DNA of 64,000 bases from CATOSP01 sp965205385 (GCA_965205385.1 CBDBGS010000007.1:806001-870000), one strand, 5' to 3'; counted from the first letter of the stretch, positions 8,998-17,942 are shown. Numbers and translations are program-made. Notes: generated by a model not told the origin, from the sequence alone.

Positions 8998-9528
8998 CTA
9001 AACGTCGGTCTCCCGGACCATATCCACCAATTGGCTGACCACCTGCCGGGCGGATTCCGCGCCCTCCAACTCTTCTTCCTCGCCCTTGGGCTGAGAGTAG
9101 ACGATCAGCCGCAGTTCCGGAAGTCCCAGGGCGTTGGACTGGGCCCTGGCAGCCCTTTCAAACACATCGTGGGAGATCACCACCGCGGGGACTCCCGACC
9201 GCTCCAGGCTTATCCCGTCTCGCACGGAGCCGGAAGTGCAGGAGCCTCAAGCGCAGACGCCAACCAGGGCCAAATCCGCCTGTGACAATTCCTGGATGGT
9301 CGACGCGCCAGCCGGGGCGAAGGTGTTGGGTTTGACGAAGGTAACCGTGTCGGCGGGCTCACAGGCGAGCTTCAGCTCTTCCTCCAGGTGTCGCCAGAAC
9401 GGGATCACGGACACGTGCCCGTTGAACAGGAAAGCTACCCGGCTTCCTCGGGGGTCCTTGAGTGGCACGATCCCTTCGGCATGTGGCGCTTCTTCGCCGA
9501 CGGGGCTGTAAAGTCTGATCTTGGTCAT
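8998..9528 (-). CDS. UGSC family selenoprotein (in-frame UGA = Sec94)
   Basis: The coding frame starts at ATG 9528 (GAGGAG 6 nt upstream), meets TGA at 9249-9247 and continues in the same frame to 8998, giving 176 residues with residue 94 encoded by UGA. Around it the protein reads C92-A-U94-G-S-C97-T-S, the signature that names the UGSC (seleno)protein family, whose homologues carry Sec or Cys at this position. The part after UGA (LERSGVPAVVISHDVF, ARAQSNALGLPELRLIV) is typical family sequence, so the stop is not a gene end. A SECIS-like hairpin follows the UGA. Function is not established; the C-x-U and U-x-x-C spacing suggests thiol/selenol redox chemistry. The upstream gene (9611-10702) is a recurrent partner, same strand, 82 nt apart. 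Confidence 0.85.
9207..9231 (-). promoter_or_regulatory. Bacterial SECIS-like hairpin for UGSC selenoprotein
   Basis: In the mRNA, GGCU-CCGU pairs with ACGG and AGCC across a GAUA bulge, closing the apical loop GCGAG. The loop begins 24 nt after the UGA and has G as its first base. Known bacterial SECIS elements place the apical loop roughly 16-37 nt after UGA with G among the first two loop bases, so both rules are met. The stem is 8 bp with a one-sided bulge, moderate in strength. Confidence 0.65.
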
Positions 9529-9610
9529 TAGAAACTCCTCAAGCGGGTCTCGGCAAATGTGGACTCGGCACGGCGGCTGCCGGCTCGTACCTGCCCGCGC
9601 GGACTCGAGA

Positions 9611-10702
9611 TTACACCGTGGGTTCATGCCCTCCGGGCCAGTGGATGGGCCTGGTTTGGGCCAACCCTCCCGCCTGCATCCAGCCGTGGCAGACCGCGTT
9701 GAACCCGGAGCCCGAGCCCCAGCCTCCCGCGACCATCAACAGCAAGTCTTCCGGTTCCCGAATTACGGGAATCAGCGCGTCTTCGTCTGTGGGATCGACC
9801 AACCTTGCCCAGTGAAACGGGTGTTCCGGGTTCAGGAACTTATTGGAATTCATGAGTTTGACCGGCTTGGTGGCAAGCCGTTGAATCTCTTCCCGAATTT
9901 CCCGCTTGCCGTAACCGTCAGAGTCCAGCTTTTGGGCTGTCATCGGGCCGAGAATAAGAAGCGCCTGGCCGCCGCCGTTCATGGTCGCGGCTCCGGCGGT
10001 CGCGGTGGAATCGGCCAGCACGGCAAGGATATCCCCTCCCGTCAGCACATAGCCTGAGCCTGTGGCGATGTGGTGGGGCGCTTCGCAAGCGAACACGGTG
10101 ACACATGAAGTGTCCGCCGGGAATCCGCGCTCCTCGTGAATCGCATCCCAGGGGCTGTCCTGGCTGTTCTCGGCGATGCAGTAAGTGTACTTGCCCGGAT
10201 GTCCCAGGGTGGCCCGGTCGATCTCGCCGGCATATCCGCCGCCGATGTTCCACAGGATCAGCCGAATCGCCCGGCCCACGGCGGCGTTGGCCCTGGAACC
10301 TCCGCCGAAAGTGTTGTCCCCGGCGTTGAACCCCAGCTTGTCCACCACGGGGCCGGTGACGATGGCCAGTGGGCTGATGCAATTGGTGGTCGCCTGGATG
10401 CCGTTCAAATTGAAGGAGTCATCCAACATTCCTTCCAGGGCGGCTATGACCACCGGGATGTATTCGGGCAGGCATCCGGCCATAACCGAGTTGACCACCA
10501 CCTTTTCCACCGTGGCCATGCGGTTCTTGGGCGGCACCTCGCCGATTACCTCCTGCGGGTCCCGTTGCAGGTATTCTAGACCCGCTTCCACCAGCCTCGG
10601 GGTCGGCGGAATTACCGGCAGGCCGTCGGTCCAGCCCAGCCGGTACATCGCCTCGTGAGCTTCCTCCAGGCTGTCCACTTCAATCGCCTGAGTAGGGTCC
10701 AT
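9611..10702 (-). CDS. Conserved partner protein of UGSC selenoprotein
   Basis: 363-residue soluble protein without a named function. Recognisable conserved blocks are GWTDGLPVIPPT (23-34), VEKVVVNSVMAGC, a Gly/Asn/Arg-rich stretch GGGSRANAAVGRAIRL, GEIDRATLGHPGKYTYCIAE and ERGFPADTSCVTVF. I recall such proteins as hypothetical neighbours of UGSC-type genes in actinobacteria and proteobacteria; that is memory, not a search. GGAGG lies 7 nt before ATG 10702. Being upstream of the selenoprotein on the same strand, it probably forms a two-gene operon and a substrate-processing pair. No metal or cofactor motif is certain. Confidence 0.75.
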   Translation of the reverse strand: MDPTQAIEVDSLEEAHEAMYRLGWTDGLPVIPPTPRLVEAGLEYLQRDPQEVIGEVPPKNRMATVEKVVVNSVMAGCLPEYIPVVIAALEGMLDDSFNLNGIQATTNCISPLAIVTGPVVDKLGFNAGDNTFGGGSRANAAVGRAIRLILWNIGGGYAGEIDRATLGHPGKYTYCIAENSQDSPWDAIHEERGFPADTSCVTVFACEAPHHIATGSGYVLTGGDILAVLADSTATAGAATMNGGGQALLILGPMTAQKLDSDGYGKREIREEIQRLATKPVKLMNSNKFLNPEHPFHWARLVDPTDEDALIPVIREPEDLLLMVAGGWGSGSGFNAVCHGWMQAGGLAQTRPIHWPGGHEPTV

Positions 10703-10768
10703 CTATCCTCCGGGAGCCTGAGTCTCCTTGGATCTGTCAGGGGTCTTGGATACCATACCGCTACCGAA

Positions 10769-11164
10769 TTACTTGAAGAACAACCCCGCCAATACACCCA
10801 GCATGGTTACAACCCACATGCTGCCAATCGACGCCCACATAATGGTCAGGCGGGTTTCCAGGCCGGTAAACCTATTCTCAACGTTGGTTATCCGAGTATC
10901 CACTCCGGTCAGGAGACCCTCCATCCCGGACATGCGATTCTCCAGCCCGGACATTCGCGTCTCAAGCCCCGTCATCCGAGTGTCGAGCCCCGTCATCCGA
11001 GTGTCCATCCCGGACATACTGCTGGCAAGCTCCGCTACGGAACCGTCTATTCGGGTAACCCTGTCTGACAGCGCTGTTACTGAATCGTCCAACCGGGACA
11101 CCGTGTCTGACAAACCCGAAACCGTGATCTCTATCCGGTCTAGCCGGTCGTTTGCCGTTACCAT
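10769..11164 (-). CDS. Coiled-coil protein with C-terminal membrane anchor
   Basis: 131 residues: a long heptad coiled coil (about 5-105) followed by one membrane helix (about 108-128) ending in FFK. The coil contains near-identical seven-residue units such as GMDTRMT, GLDTRMT, GLETRMS, GLENRMS in tandem, visible also as a repeated GTCATCCGAGTGTC pattern in the DNA. AAGGAG precedes the ATG. A 63-residue protein at 53.3 kb has the same plan. Role unknown; such proteins are often called apolipophorin-like or LPXTG-free coiled coils, but no family is claimed. Confidence 0.7.
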   Translation of the reverse strand: MVTANDRLDRIEITVSGLSDTVSRLDDSVTALSDRVTRIDGSVAELASSMSGMDTRMTGLDTRMTGLETRMSGLENRMSGMEGLLTGVDTRITNVENRFTGLETRLTIMWASIGSMWVVTMLGVLAGLFFK

Positions 11165-11238
11165 TTTTCTCCTTCCCAGTACAGCCGGACTGCTGATTCG
11201 GTCCAGAACACCTCAGGATGATAATAAGTGAAGCGTGG

Positions 11239-12501
11239 TTAGAAGTGCATCAGCTTCAAGAACTGCTGTTCGCTACGGTGTGGGCCGACTACCGCAAGCC
11301 GGAGCTGTTCCGGCTGGAAGAGGCGATGGGCCACGCGGGCCACGTCGTCAGGGGTGACCGCGTCGATCTTCGCCACCACCTGGTCGGGGGTCGCAACGCT
11401 CCCCTGCAACATCTCCTGGCTGGCAAGCCACCCCGAAACCGCGCGTGAGTCCTCCATCCGCAGCAGCAGCCGGCCCTTGGTGTACTCCTTGGCCTTGGAA
11501 AGCTCCCGCTCCGGGGGCGCGGCGTACATGCTGTGGAGTTCGTGGAGCACGCTCTTGAGCGTTTCCCGGCTCTTCTTCGGCTCTACTCCGCAGTACACAA
11601 TCAACGACCCGCAGTCCCGGAAATGATGGATGGTGCTGTTGACGTCGTAAGCCAGGCCCATCTCCTCACGCAGGGTCAGGAACAACCGGCTGCTCATCCC
11701 GTCCCCCAGGATCACGTTCAGGAGGGCAAGATTGAACCTGTCTGGGTCCTCCAAGGCAACTCCCGGCAGGGCCAGGCACAAGTGGGTCTGGTCGGTGCGC
11801 CGGTTCTCAACTTTCACCACCGGCTCGGTCTGCTCGCCGGTCGCCGGCTCCCAGTCCAGGATCTCCCTGGGCTGCCAGGCCCCGGTTGCCTTGCCGACCT
11901 GGTCCACAACTTCCTCGTGGTCGATGTTGCCCGCAACCGCGACCACCGTATTGGCGGGGTTGTATTGCTGCTGCATGTACTTCCAAATGCTGTCCCTGGA
12001 GATCTGTTCGACCGTCTCTGGCGTCCCACCCACATCACGGCCCATGGCCTGGTCGGGCCACAGAGCCTCGTCGATCAGCAGGTCGACCCGGTAGGTCGGG
12101 TGGTCATAGGTCATCCGCAACTCTTCCTGGATGATCTCCCGCTCCTTCTCCAGTTCCTCGGCGTCGAGAATGGGGTTTAGAAGCATATCCAGCATCACGC
12201 CCATGGCAGTCTTGAAGTGGGGACGCGCCACCTTGCACCAGAAAACCGTCATCTCCCGGTCGGTGCTGGCGTTCATCACGCCGCCCACTCCTTCGATGGC
12301 CTCGCTGACATCTCTCGCGGTTGGCCAGGACTTCGTACCCTTGAACGGCAGGTGCTCGATGAAATGAGACACACCGGCCAGGTCCGGAGACTCGTAACGC
12401 GAGCCCGCGCCCACGCAGATGGTAATAGACACCGACTGGGTATGGGACATTTGGGAGCTAAGGATGCGGAGTTGGTTGTCCAAAACGGACCGCTGGAACA
12501 T
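11239..12501 (-). CDS. M16 family zinc peptidase (pitrilysin/MPP-like)
   Basis: 420-residue one-half M16 peptidase related to mitochondrial processing peptidase beta. The inverted zinc motif HxxEH is His46-Phe-Ile-Glu49-His50, with the downstream glutamate ligand in the ELEKEREIIQEE helix (about 120-131). The C-terminal M16 domain with LRLAVVGPH is present. Length and completeness suggest an active enzyme that cleaves peptides in the cytoplasm or envelope. GAGGTAGGA precedes ATG 12501. It lies downstream of the MBL hydrolase on the same strand, with a hairpin between them. Confidence 0.92.
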   Translation of the reverse strand: MFQRSVLDNQLRILSSQMSHTQSVSITICVGAGSRYESPDLAGVSHFIEHLPFKGTKSWPTARDVSEAIEGVGGVMNASTDREMTVFWCKVARPHFKTAMGVMLDMLLNPILDAEELEKEREIIQEELRMTYDHPTYRVDLLIDEALWPDQAMGRDVGGTPETVEQISRDSIWKYMQQQYNPANTVVAVAGNIDHEEVVDQVGKATGAWQPREILDWEPATGEQTEPVVKVENRRTDQTHLCLALPGVALEDPDRFNLALLNVILGDGMSSRLFLTLREEMGLAYDVNSTIHHFRDCGSLIVYCGVEPKKSRETLKSVLHELHSMYAAPPERELSKAKEYTKGRLLLRMEDSRAVSGWLASQEMLQGSVATPDQVVAKIDAVTPDDVARVAHRLFQPEQLRLAVVGPHRSEQQFLKLMHF

Positions 12502-12556
12502 TCCTACCTCAATGCGGGGACCGCGCCGGGAGCCGAGACGCCCCTTAAACGCCTAA

Positions 12557-12584
12557 ACCGGGGAGCGGCGAACCACTCCCCGGT
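12557..12584 (-). terminator. Terminator-like hairpin between MBL and M16 genes
   Basis: Perfect 9-bp stem ACCGGGGAG / CTCCCCGGT around a 10-nt loop, 49 nt downstream of the MBL gene on the minus strand. It is followed only by TTTA, so termination strength is uncertain. Confidence 0.5.
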
Positions 12585-12632
12585 GTCCGATTGAATCCGA
12601 TGAATCCGATTATAGCCCGGTGGTGAAAGGGC

Positions 12633-13271
12633 CTAGCTCTTCAGCCATTCGACGTCACCGCACAGGTCCGCGGGGTGGGACCGTGAGGCGAAGTCATGGT
12701 ACTGACGGCGAGCCTCGCCGATGCTGGTGTCGATGCCGTGACCAGGGTAAACGGCGGTGTCATCGGGCAGCGTCAGCAGCTTGCGGGTGATGCTGTCGAT
12801 GATCTGGGTCAGAGCCTCGGGGCTGCGGGTCTTGCCGGGTCCGCCTGGAAACAGGGTGTCGCCGGAGAAAAGGTGCTTCCCTATCAACATGCAAGTTGCG
12901 CCGTCCGTATGGCCCGGCGTCGCCAGCATGGTGATTTCCTGGTTTCCAAACTTGATTACCTGGCCGTCTGCCAGATTTACTTCGGGGCTCTTGGGCAGGG
13001 CGTGGGCGTCCGGGCCGCCGATGCCAACCGGCGCCGCGACCGCGCCGGTAATCTCGTCGAAACCCAACAGGTGGTCCTGGTGGTTGTGCGTGATAAGGAC
13101 GTACTTGATGCTGACGTCTCCGACAGCGCCCAGCAACTTTTCAGGTTCGGCGGGGGTATCGATGATGATTCCCTCGTTTGTGTCCGGGCAGGTAACGATG
13201 TAGCCGTTATTGTCGAAGGGACCCATGTTGATCTTGGTGATCTTGACTTCGCCGTCAAAGTGGAGGGCCAT
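12633..13271 (-). CDS. MBL-fold metallo-hydrolase (glyoxalase II-like)
   Basis: 212-residue metallo-beta-lactamase-fold hydrolase. The two-metal motif is THNHQDH (His62, His64, Asp66, His67), followed by TPGHTDG, the bridging aspartate region LFSGDTLF and YPGHG. This small single-domain form resembles hydroxyacylglutathione hydrolase-like and YcbL-type proteins; the substrate is probably a thioester or lactone. GGAGGAGAGG precedes ATG 13271. It may be transcribed with the M16 gene downstream despite the intervening hairpin. Confidence 0.9.
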   Translation of the reverse strand: MALHFDGEVKITKINMGPFDNNGYIVTCPDTNEGIIIDTPAEPEKLLGAVGDVSIKYVLITHNHQDHLLGFDEITGAVAAPVGIGGPDAHALPKSPEVNLADGQVIKFGNQEITMLATPGHTDGATCMLIGKHLFSGDTLFPGGPGKTRSPEALTQIIDSITRKLLTLPDDTAVYPGHGIDTSIGEARRQYHDFASRSHPADLCGDVEWLKS

Positions 13272-13372
13272 TCTAATCCTCTCCTCCCATTGCTATCCGA
13301 ATACTGGCCTAATTCTATCAAACCGGGGTATGGGTGACAAAGACAGAATCCTTTCCCAATTCAGGATGGCGG

Positions 13373-13671
13373 TTAGGGTTCGGAATACTCCCCCGCTCCC
13401 TTCAATTCCGGGAAATACGTCGAATAGAACCCTCTATCTCTTGTCAGGAAGACATCGGCGGCAGCCAATGCGTGGGCGCCTATGAGGAAGTCCGATATGA
13501 TGCGCTCTCTGGGTCCACCCGAATCCCTATATTAGCGCCAACGCAAACCGGCCTCATATGCGATGGGGGTGTTGACCGGGGAATTGTTGATACCGATCTC
13601 TCGGAGCACTTGGTCCAAAAGGGCGCGGTCTCTAAAGGCAGTCACCAGCTCCGCATAAACGATGTCGCACA
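13373..13671 (-). pseudogene. PIN-domain (VapC-like) toxin gene, disrupted
   Basis: On the minus strand this reads CDIVYAELVTAF, then SPVNTPIAYEAGLRWR, a TAA stop, and RERIISDFLIGAHALAAADVFLTRDRGFY. The conserved acidic residues of a PIN nuclease are recognisable (D in ISDFLIGAHA and in LTRDRGFY). The 5' end is cut off at CTAG 13672-13675, where an IS701-family element is inserted; the missing N-terminus may lie beyond 15132. PIN toxins of type II toxin-antitoxin pairs degrade RNA; this copy is inactive because of both the insertion and the stop. Confidence 0.75.
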
Positions 13672-15132
13672 CTAGTATTACAACGACGGTTCAAGGAGGG
13701 ATGTCCGGCGATGCACGAAGTGCGGCTCGGCGCTTGGCATGGGAGCGTCTGGTCCGTTCGTTGCATTCTTGCGTCTCCTCCAGCCAGCGCAGCAGCTCAT
13801 TCGGCCCGAACCGTTCCCGGGGCAGCATTTCCCCCACCACCCGGTAGACTTGGGGCCGGGTGATCCGGGGCATCTTTTTCCCCCCAAGCCTGTTGCAGGC
13901 TCAACAGAAACGTTCCGTCCAGCAGACACAGGGCGACGTGATGATGCCATCCCGTCCAGGTGCGGGTCTCATACTCGTCCAGCCCCACGTCGCTCTTCTC
14001 CGTCTCGAACTCCGTTTCTATGCGCCACCTTGAGCCTCCCACGTATGCCAGGGTCTCTAATGGGGTATCCTCCGGAGCGTTGGACAGGTAGTAGCGGGGT
14101 TCGCCGCCGTCCAGATTCCGGCGGTAAATGGCCCAGTGGATTTCGCCGGGCTTCCGCCTGCTGGTTGGACGCACCCTCTGAGCGCTGAACAGGTAGCCGC
14201 GGGGACACCCTGGCTTCCCTCGGCCACCGTTATCTCCCGCCAGGCCCCCTCCGGCAATTCATCACCGCGCTCCGTCATGGTGCGCCGCTGCCCGCCTAGG
14301 CTTACGGGGACGCCCCCGGTCTTGATATGCCGGACTGGCCCAGGCTGGCTCCGGCGGCCAGACCGTGGCGCCGCCGGGAACGTCCAGCACGTACCGCATC
14401 CCCATGGCCGCCAGTCCCTCCCGGAAGGACGGCGACATCCCGAAGGCGTCGTCCGCCGCGACCTATCCCGCCCTCAGATGCCCCCGCTCCAAGGCCTTCT
14501 CCAGCATCTCCAGCGCCAATTGGGTCTTCGACCGGTAGCCCCGCCTCTCCTCCGGAACCCTCGCCGCTGCGCACCGGTCTTTGTCCGAGGTCCAGCTCTC
14601 CGGCAGATAAAGCCGTTTGTCCACCAGGGCCCGCCCCTGCGGGCTGACGTAAGCCAGGAACATCCCCCGCCTGGCAGTTGGCCACCTTGCCCAATCTCCC
14701 GCAGTACTGCCGGGCCACTCCCGCCGACTTCCCGCCCTGCTTGGGGAAGTCGCTGCCGTCCAGCACCCGCACCGCCTCCGGGTGTCCCAACCTGGGCGAT
14801 AAGTACTCCTGCAACCGGCCAATCACCGCGTCATCATCCCAAGGCGATTCGGTGAGAAACCGCTGCATCACCCTGGCTGACGCCGGAACCGTCTCCGACA
14901 GATTCTCGGCGTTGCGCCGCTCCCCGGATTGCACCAGCAGAGCCTGGAGATAATGACGGCTGTGGTCCCGCGCCTCCCTGCGGCCAAACAGCGGAGCGAA
15001 GTAAGCGTGAAAATCCTGAAAGGCCCCGTACACTTGCTCAAAAGCCGCAGCATCCACTTCCCCGCCTCACCTGCCCAAGCCTTCCCCAACTACTCCGTCA
15101 TCCTATCATGCCAACCGTCGTTGTAATACTAG
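13672..15132. mobile_element. Degenerate IS701-family insertion sequence
   Basis: The element is bounded by perfect 16-bp terminal inverted repeats TATTACAACGACGGTT (13676-13691) and AACCGTCGTTGTAATA (15113-15128). Both ends are flanked by CTAG, a 4-bp target duplication of the YTAR type typical for IS701. The transposase inside is decayed, yet the ends are intact, so the element could still be moved by a related transposase. It sits inside a PIN-domain gene. Confidence 0.85.
13797..15057 (-). pseudogene. IS701-family DDE transposase, frameshifted
   Basis: Starting near 15057 the first part reads FGRREARDHSRHYLQALL, then WDDDAVIGRLQEYLSPRLG and VLDGSDFPKQGGKSAGV, which contains the first catalytic aspartate of IS701 transposases. 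The homology then shifts frame near 14670 (SPQGRALVDKRLYLPESW), meets a TAG near 14460, and resumes in further frames down to GGSRWRIETEFETEKSDVGLDEYE and the C-terminus. At least two frameshifts and one stop make it non-functional. The DDE residues are spread over different frames. Confidence 0.8.
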
Positions 15133-16036
15133 GAGGGTGTCCGATATTTAATGATGGCAACGCATATCGGCGATGATAGCTTTTACAGCAACGCTATTGG
15201 TTCATATGTAGGTCTATTTAGTAAACGCCAAACCGATTACCAACGATTATAGTATTCGAGATCGAATCTTTGGACAGGCTCCTAGAGGACCGGTACTGCC
15301 GGTCGATCATACCCATCAGGGAAAAGTCCTCTTCCTGAGTCCTTTCGGGCCGGTGGAATAGACTGGAGCAGCTGATGCCTGACACGGCGCACTGGCGTAC
15401 TGGCGATAGGGAAGGATGCCTCAGCTCCACCGTCTCCCGCCGCTTCGCCCGGCTGTGCTTCCTCCGTTTCTTCATGTCCGACTCTTCCTGAAAGCCAACG
15501 CTGCATCTAGTTTAAGAGCGGGACCCTCACTTGACCACCTGTCCAATTTCCTGGGTCCACCTCAAGTCTCTCAAAAGATTATTTGTCTAACTTGTTCTCC
15601 TCGATGCACGCGGCAATTCCTTCTTCGACCATACAACGCTTGAGATGCTCCCCGACTGCGTCAATTTAGCCAGCGCTCACGTAATGACCCAACTCAAACA
15701 ATTCTCGCCGTTGGGCCGACTGAGCTGGAGGTAGACCACCCGCGCGTCCATGATGCCGAAGGGCGGGAGAAGTAGACCAAGAGCCGCCTAAGCCAGTGGA
15801 TTACCGTTGAGGACGGAGGACTTTGAGGTGTGAGTTCTCGTAACGATAACGGCGCCAAGGAGCTCACCTCCCGTAATCCTGGCGAGTTGCTCAACTAAGA
15901 AGAACCTCGATCATTGGACGGGGGGACTAGGGAGAGTCGGACTCCCCCGGAATCACAGACTGGCGGTGTTAATTGCCACGGTCCACGTGGGTCGCAGAAA
16001 CTTAGGGATATCGTCGTTCGTAGGTAGACCGGGCGG
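15133..16036. other. Region between two insertion sequences, no supported gene
   Basis: About 900 bp without a convincing gene. An 85-codon open frame on the minus strand (15218-15475, basic N-terminus) has no recognisable domain or strong ribosome binding site. The first 70 bp may hold the cut-off N-terminus of the PIN-domain gene. Low-complexity decay is likely. Confidence 0.5.
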
Positions 16037-17830
16037 CTAGAAACCGGGCCGAAAAGTCCTGGTTGGGTAGGGGGATTTGGGCAATAAAGCCGACGTGAGC
16101 AGGATCACGGACCACAGTTGTCCGAGCCGGACCGCGCAGAAATTGGCCGCAGCATGGGCGACAACAAAGGGGACAATATTGAGGACGACGCTGCGGCCTG
16201 TTGCGCCGCCACCGGTACGGCCCGACCGCCCGAGTTTCCCGGCCACCAGGGTCAGGTTGGCTACCGTGGCAGCCAGATACAGCTGGAATCGCGTCTTGAC
16301 CCTGCCGAAATAGCGGGACTGGCGAATGCCCAACTGGACCAGCCGGGCCAACCGGTGTTCCACCACCACTCGGCGCACTCGATATTCGTCATAATGAGTG
16401 CTTTGCTGCAACGCTCGGGCCTGCTGCAGCAGGGCTTCCTGGGGATGGATCAGCACCCGCCGCCCCCTACTCCCCTTGGCTGCGATGCACTGGGACCGCA
16501 GTGGACATGTCCGACATTCGGCCCCGTCGAACTGGAAGGCCTGCAAGCGGTGGACCCGCCCTGTGCGACCCGTCCGCTTTCCCGCCGGCACGATGGTGTG
16601 GGTAACCTGTCCGGCGGGACAGGTGCAACTGCCCGCGGCCAGGTCAATATGGAAGTCCTCTTTCGGAAAGTGCTTCCGGTCGGGCCGTCCCGGCACTCTG
16701 GCCACCAACCGGCGTCCCGCATCGGCGAATGCCTGCCTGGTATCGCCATCCCCATAGGCGGCGTCGCCCATGGCTTCCTCCACCGGCACACCGGTGTTGG
16801 CCTCGCTCTGCTCCACCAATTCCAGCGATCCCAGGTTGTCCGGAGCGTTGCCGGGCAATACCTCCACCGCGGTGATCAGCTGGGAGTCGGTGTCCACCAC
16901 GATGGCCGCCTTGTGTCCGTCGAACCGTCTACTGCTGCTCTTGTGGCCGTGGCGCATCTCCGGGTCATGCACCGACATCATCCGGTCCCGGCTCACCCCG
17001 TCCTTGAGATTCACTCCGTCATCGGTCCGCTCCACGTCCTGGAGCAGCAACTGCCCCAGCAGTTCCGCCGCCGCCACTATCTGCTGCCGCTCAGCGCTAT
17101 CCTCCCCCAATTCCCTCTGCGCCTGCCGCGACAACTCCAACAACCGGTCGGCGTCTCTCACAATCTCGGCCAGCAGGGCCTGCCGCGCCCGTTTGTCGCT
17201 CCAGTCGATGGCCGACTCACCCTTCACGCTGGAACCCAGGTACCGCTCATATCCCCGGGCCTTGGCCCATTCTTTGACGCTGGACTTCTCCACTGCCGCC
17301 AGCGCCCGCAACAGCTTGACGATCCCGTCCGCCAACAGATTGTAGGTGTCCTTCACCGCGCCACGGCCCAGGATGTTGGTCGTGTCCAACGCCACCCGCA
17401 TCCCGCGCCCTTTCAGATACCCCGACTCCCGGGCCAAACGCAGGCTGGACTCGAACACCTCCCGCACCTTGCCGTGCAGTATCAGCTGGGCGCGGAACAC
17501 CTGCAGCGTGCTCTTGGCGAAGGGACGGTCTTCCACCTCAATCCCCAAGGCCACCTTCCACCGGATGTCGAAGTCGGCCCGGGCCTTGGCCTCAGCGTCG
17601 CTCACCTTGTCGTGGGACTGGAGCAGGAGCGCCGTCGCCAGCAGGCTGGGCGGCACGCTGTCCCGGCCGTTGTCGGCGCAGTAGAACCCGGCGAAATCGG
17701 GGTCCCGGAACAGGCGGCCCCGCAGCGAGGCCAGCAGACCGTAGAAGGTGTCCCGCCCCACGTGGTCCAGATACAACCGGTCTGCTTCCCAGAGGCCCCT
17801 CTGGTCCGACCGCTCTCCCAGCATGCTCAA
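16037..17830 (-). CDS. IS1182-family transposase
   Basis: 597-residue DDE transposase. Seen in order: an N-terminal domain with DRLYLDHVGRDTFYGLL and RDPDFAGFYCADNGRDSVPP, the first catalytic Asp in MRVALDTTNILGRG (about 145), the second in the region HKAAIVVDTDSQLITAVEVLPGN, GDAAYGDGDTRQAF, a cysteine cluster CTCP...CRTCPLRSQC resembling a zinc-binding insert, and the C-terminal REYFGRVKTRFQ-like helix as QSRYFGRVKTRFQL. The order matches IS1182/IS5-like ISs. The last 60 residues are unusual and may be read-through of the element end. The reading frame is intact. Confidence 0.92.
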   Translation of the reverse strand: MSMLGERSDQRGLWEADRLYLDHVGRDTFYGLLASLRGRLFRDPDFAGFYCADNGRDSVPPSLLATALLLQSHDKVSDAEAKARADFDIRWKVALGIEVEDRPFAKSTLQVFRAQLILHGKVREVFESSLRLARESGYLKGRGMRVALDTTNILGRGAVKDTYNLLADGIVKLLRALAAVEKSSVKEWAKARGYERYLGSSVKGESAIDWSDKRARQALLAEIVRDADRLLELSRQAQRELGEDSAERQQIVAAAELLGQLLLQDVERTDDGVNLKDGVSRDRMMSVHDPEMRHGHKSSSRRFDGHKAAIVVDTDSQLITAVEVLPGNAPDNLGSLELVEQSEANTGVPVEEAMGDAAYGDGDTRQAFADAGRRLVARVPGRPDRKHFPKEDFHIDLAAGSCTCPAGQVTHTIVPAGKRTGRTGRVHRLQAFQFDGAECRTCPLRSQCIAAKGSRGRRVLIHPQEALLQQARALQQSTHYDEYRVRRVVVEHRLARLVQLGIRQSRYFGRVKTRFQLYLAATVANLTLVAGKLGRSGRTGGGATGRSVVLNIVPFVVAHAAANFCAVRLGQLWSVILLTSALLPKSPYPTRTFRPGF

Positions 17831-17903
17831 GCCCTCGCTATTTCTTGATGGCTCAAGTATAGCTGACCACCCGGCTGAAGCCAGTTTCCGGCCACGTTTC
17901 TAG
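16037..17903. mobile_element. IS1182-type insertion sequence
   Basis: A single intact transposase gene fills the element. Both ends carry an imperfect inverted repeat beginning CTAGAAAC: at the left CTAGAAACCGGGCCGAAAA from 16037, and at the right CTAGAAACGTGGCCGGAAA read inward from 17903. The left repeat overlaps the transposase stop codon. CTAG at both outer ends is palindromic, so the target duplication cannot be separated from the repeat by eye. The element looks recent because its gene is unbroken. Confidence 0.75.
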
Positions 17904-17942
17904 ACTGAGCCTGAGGCTTTAGACGCCCTGTTCAGCGACATG

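Noticed and set aside
15218..15475. Possible antitoxin partner of the PIN gene
   Set aside because: No antitoxin motif such as AbrB, ribbon-helix-helix or Phd fold could be recognised.
16118..17848. Long open frame of 576 codons on the plus strand, opposite the IS1182 transposase
   Set aside because: It is the antisense shadow of a GC-rich gene; it shows no domain and its composition is His/Pro/Gln-rich noise.
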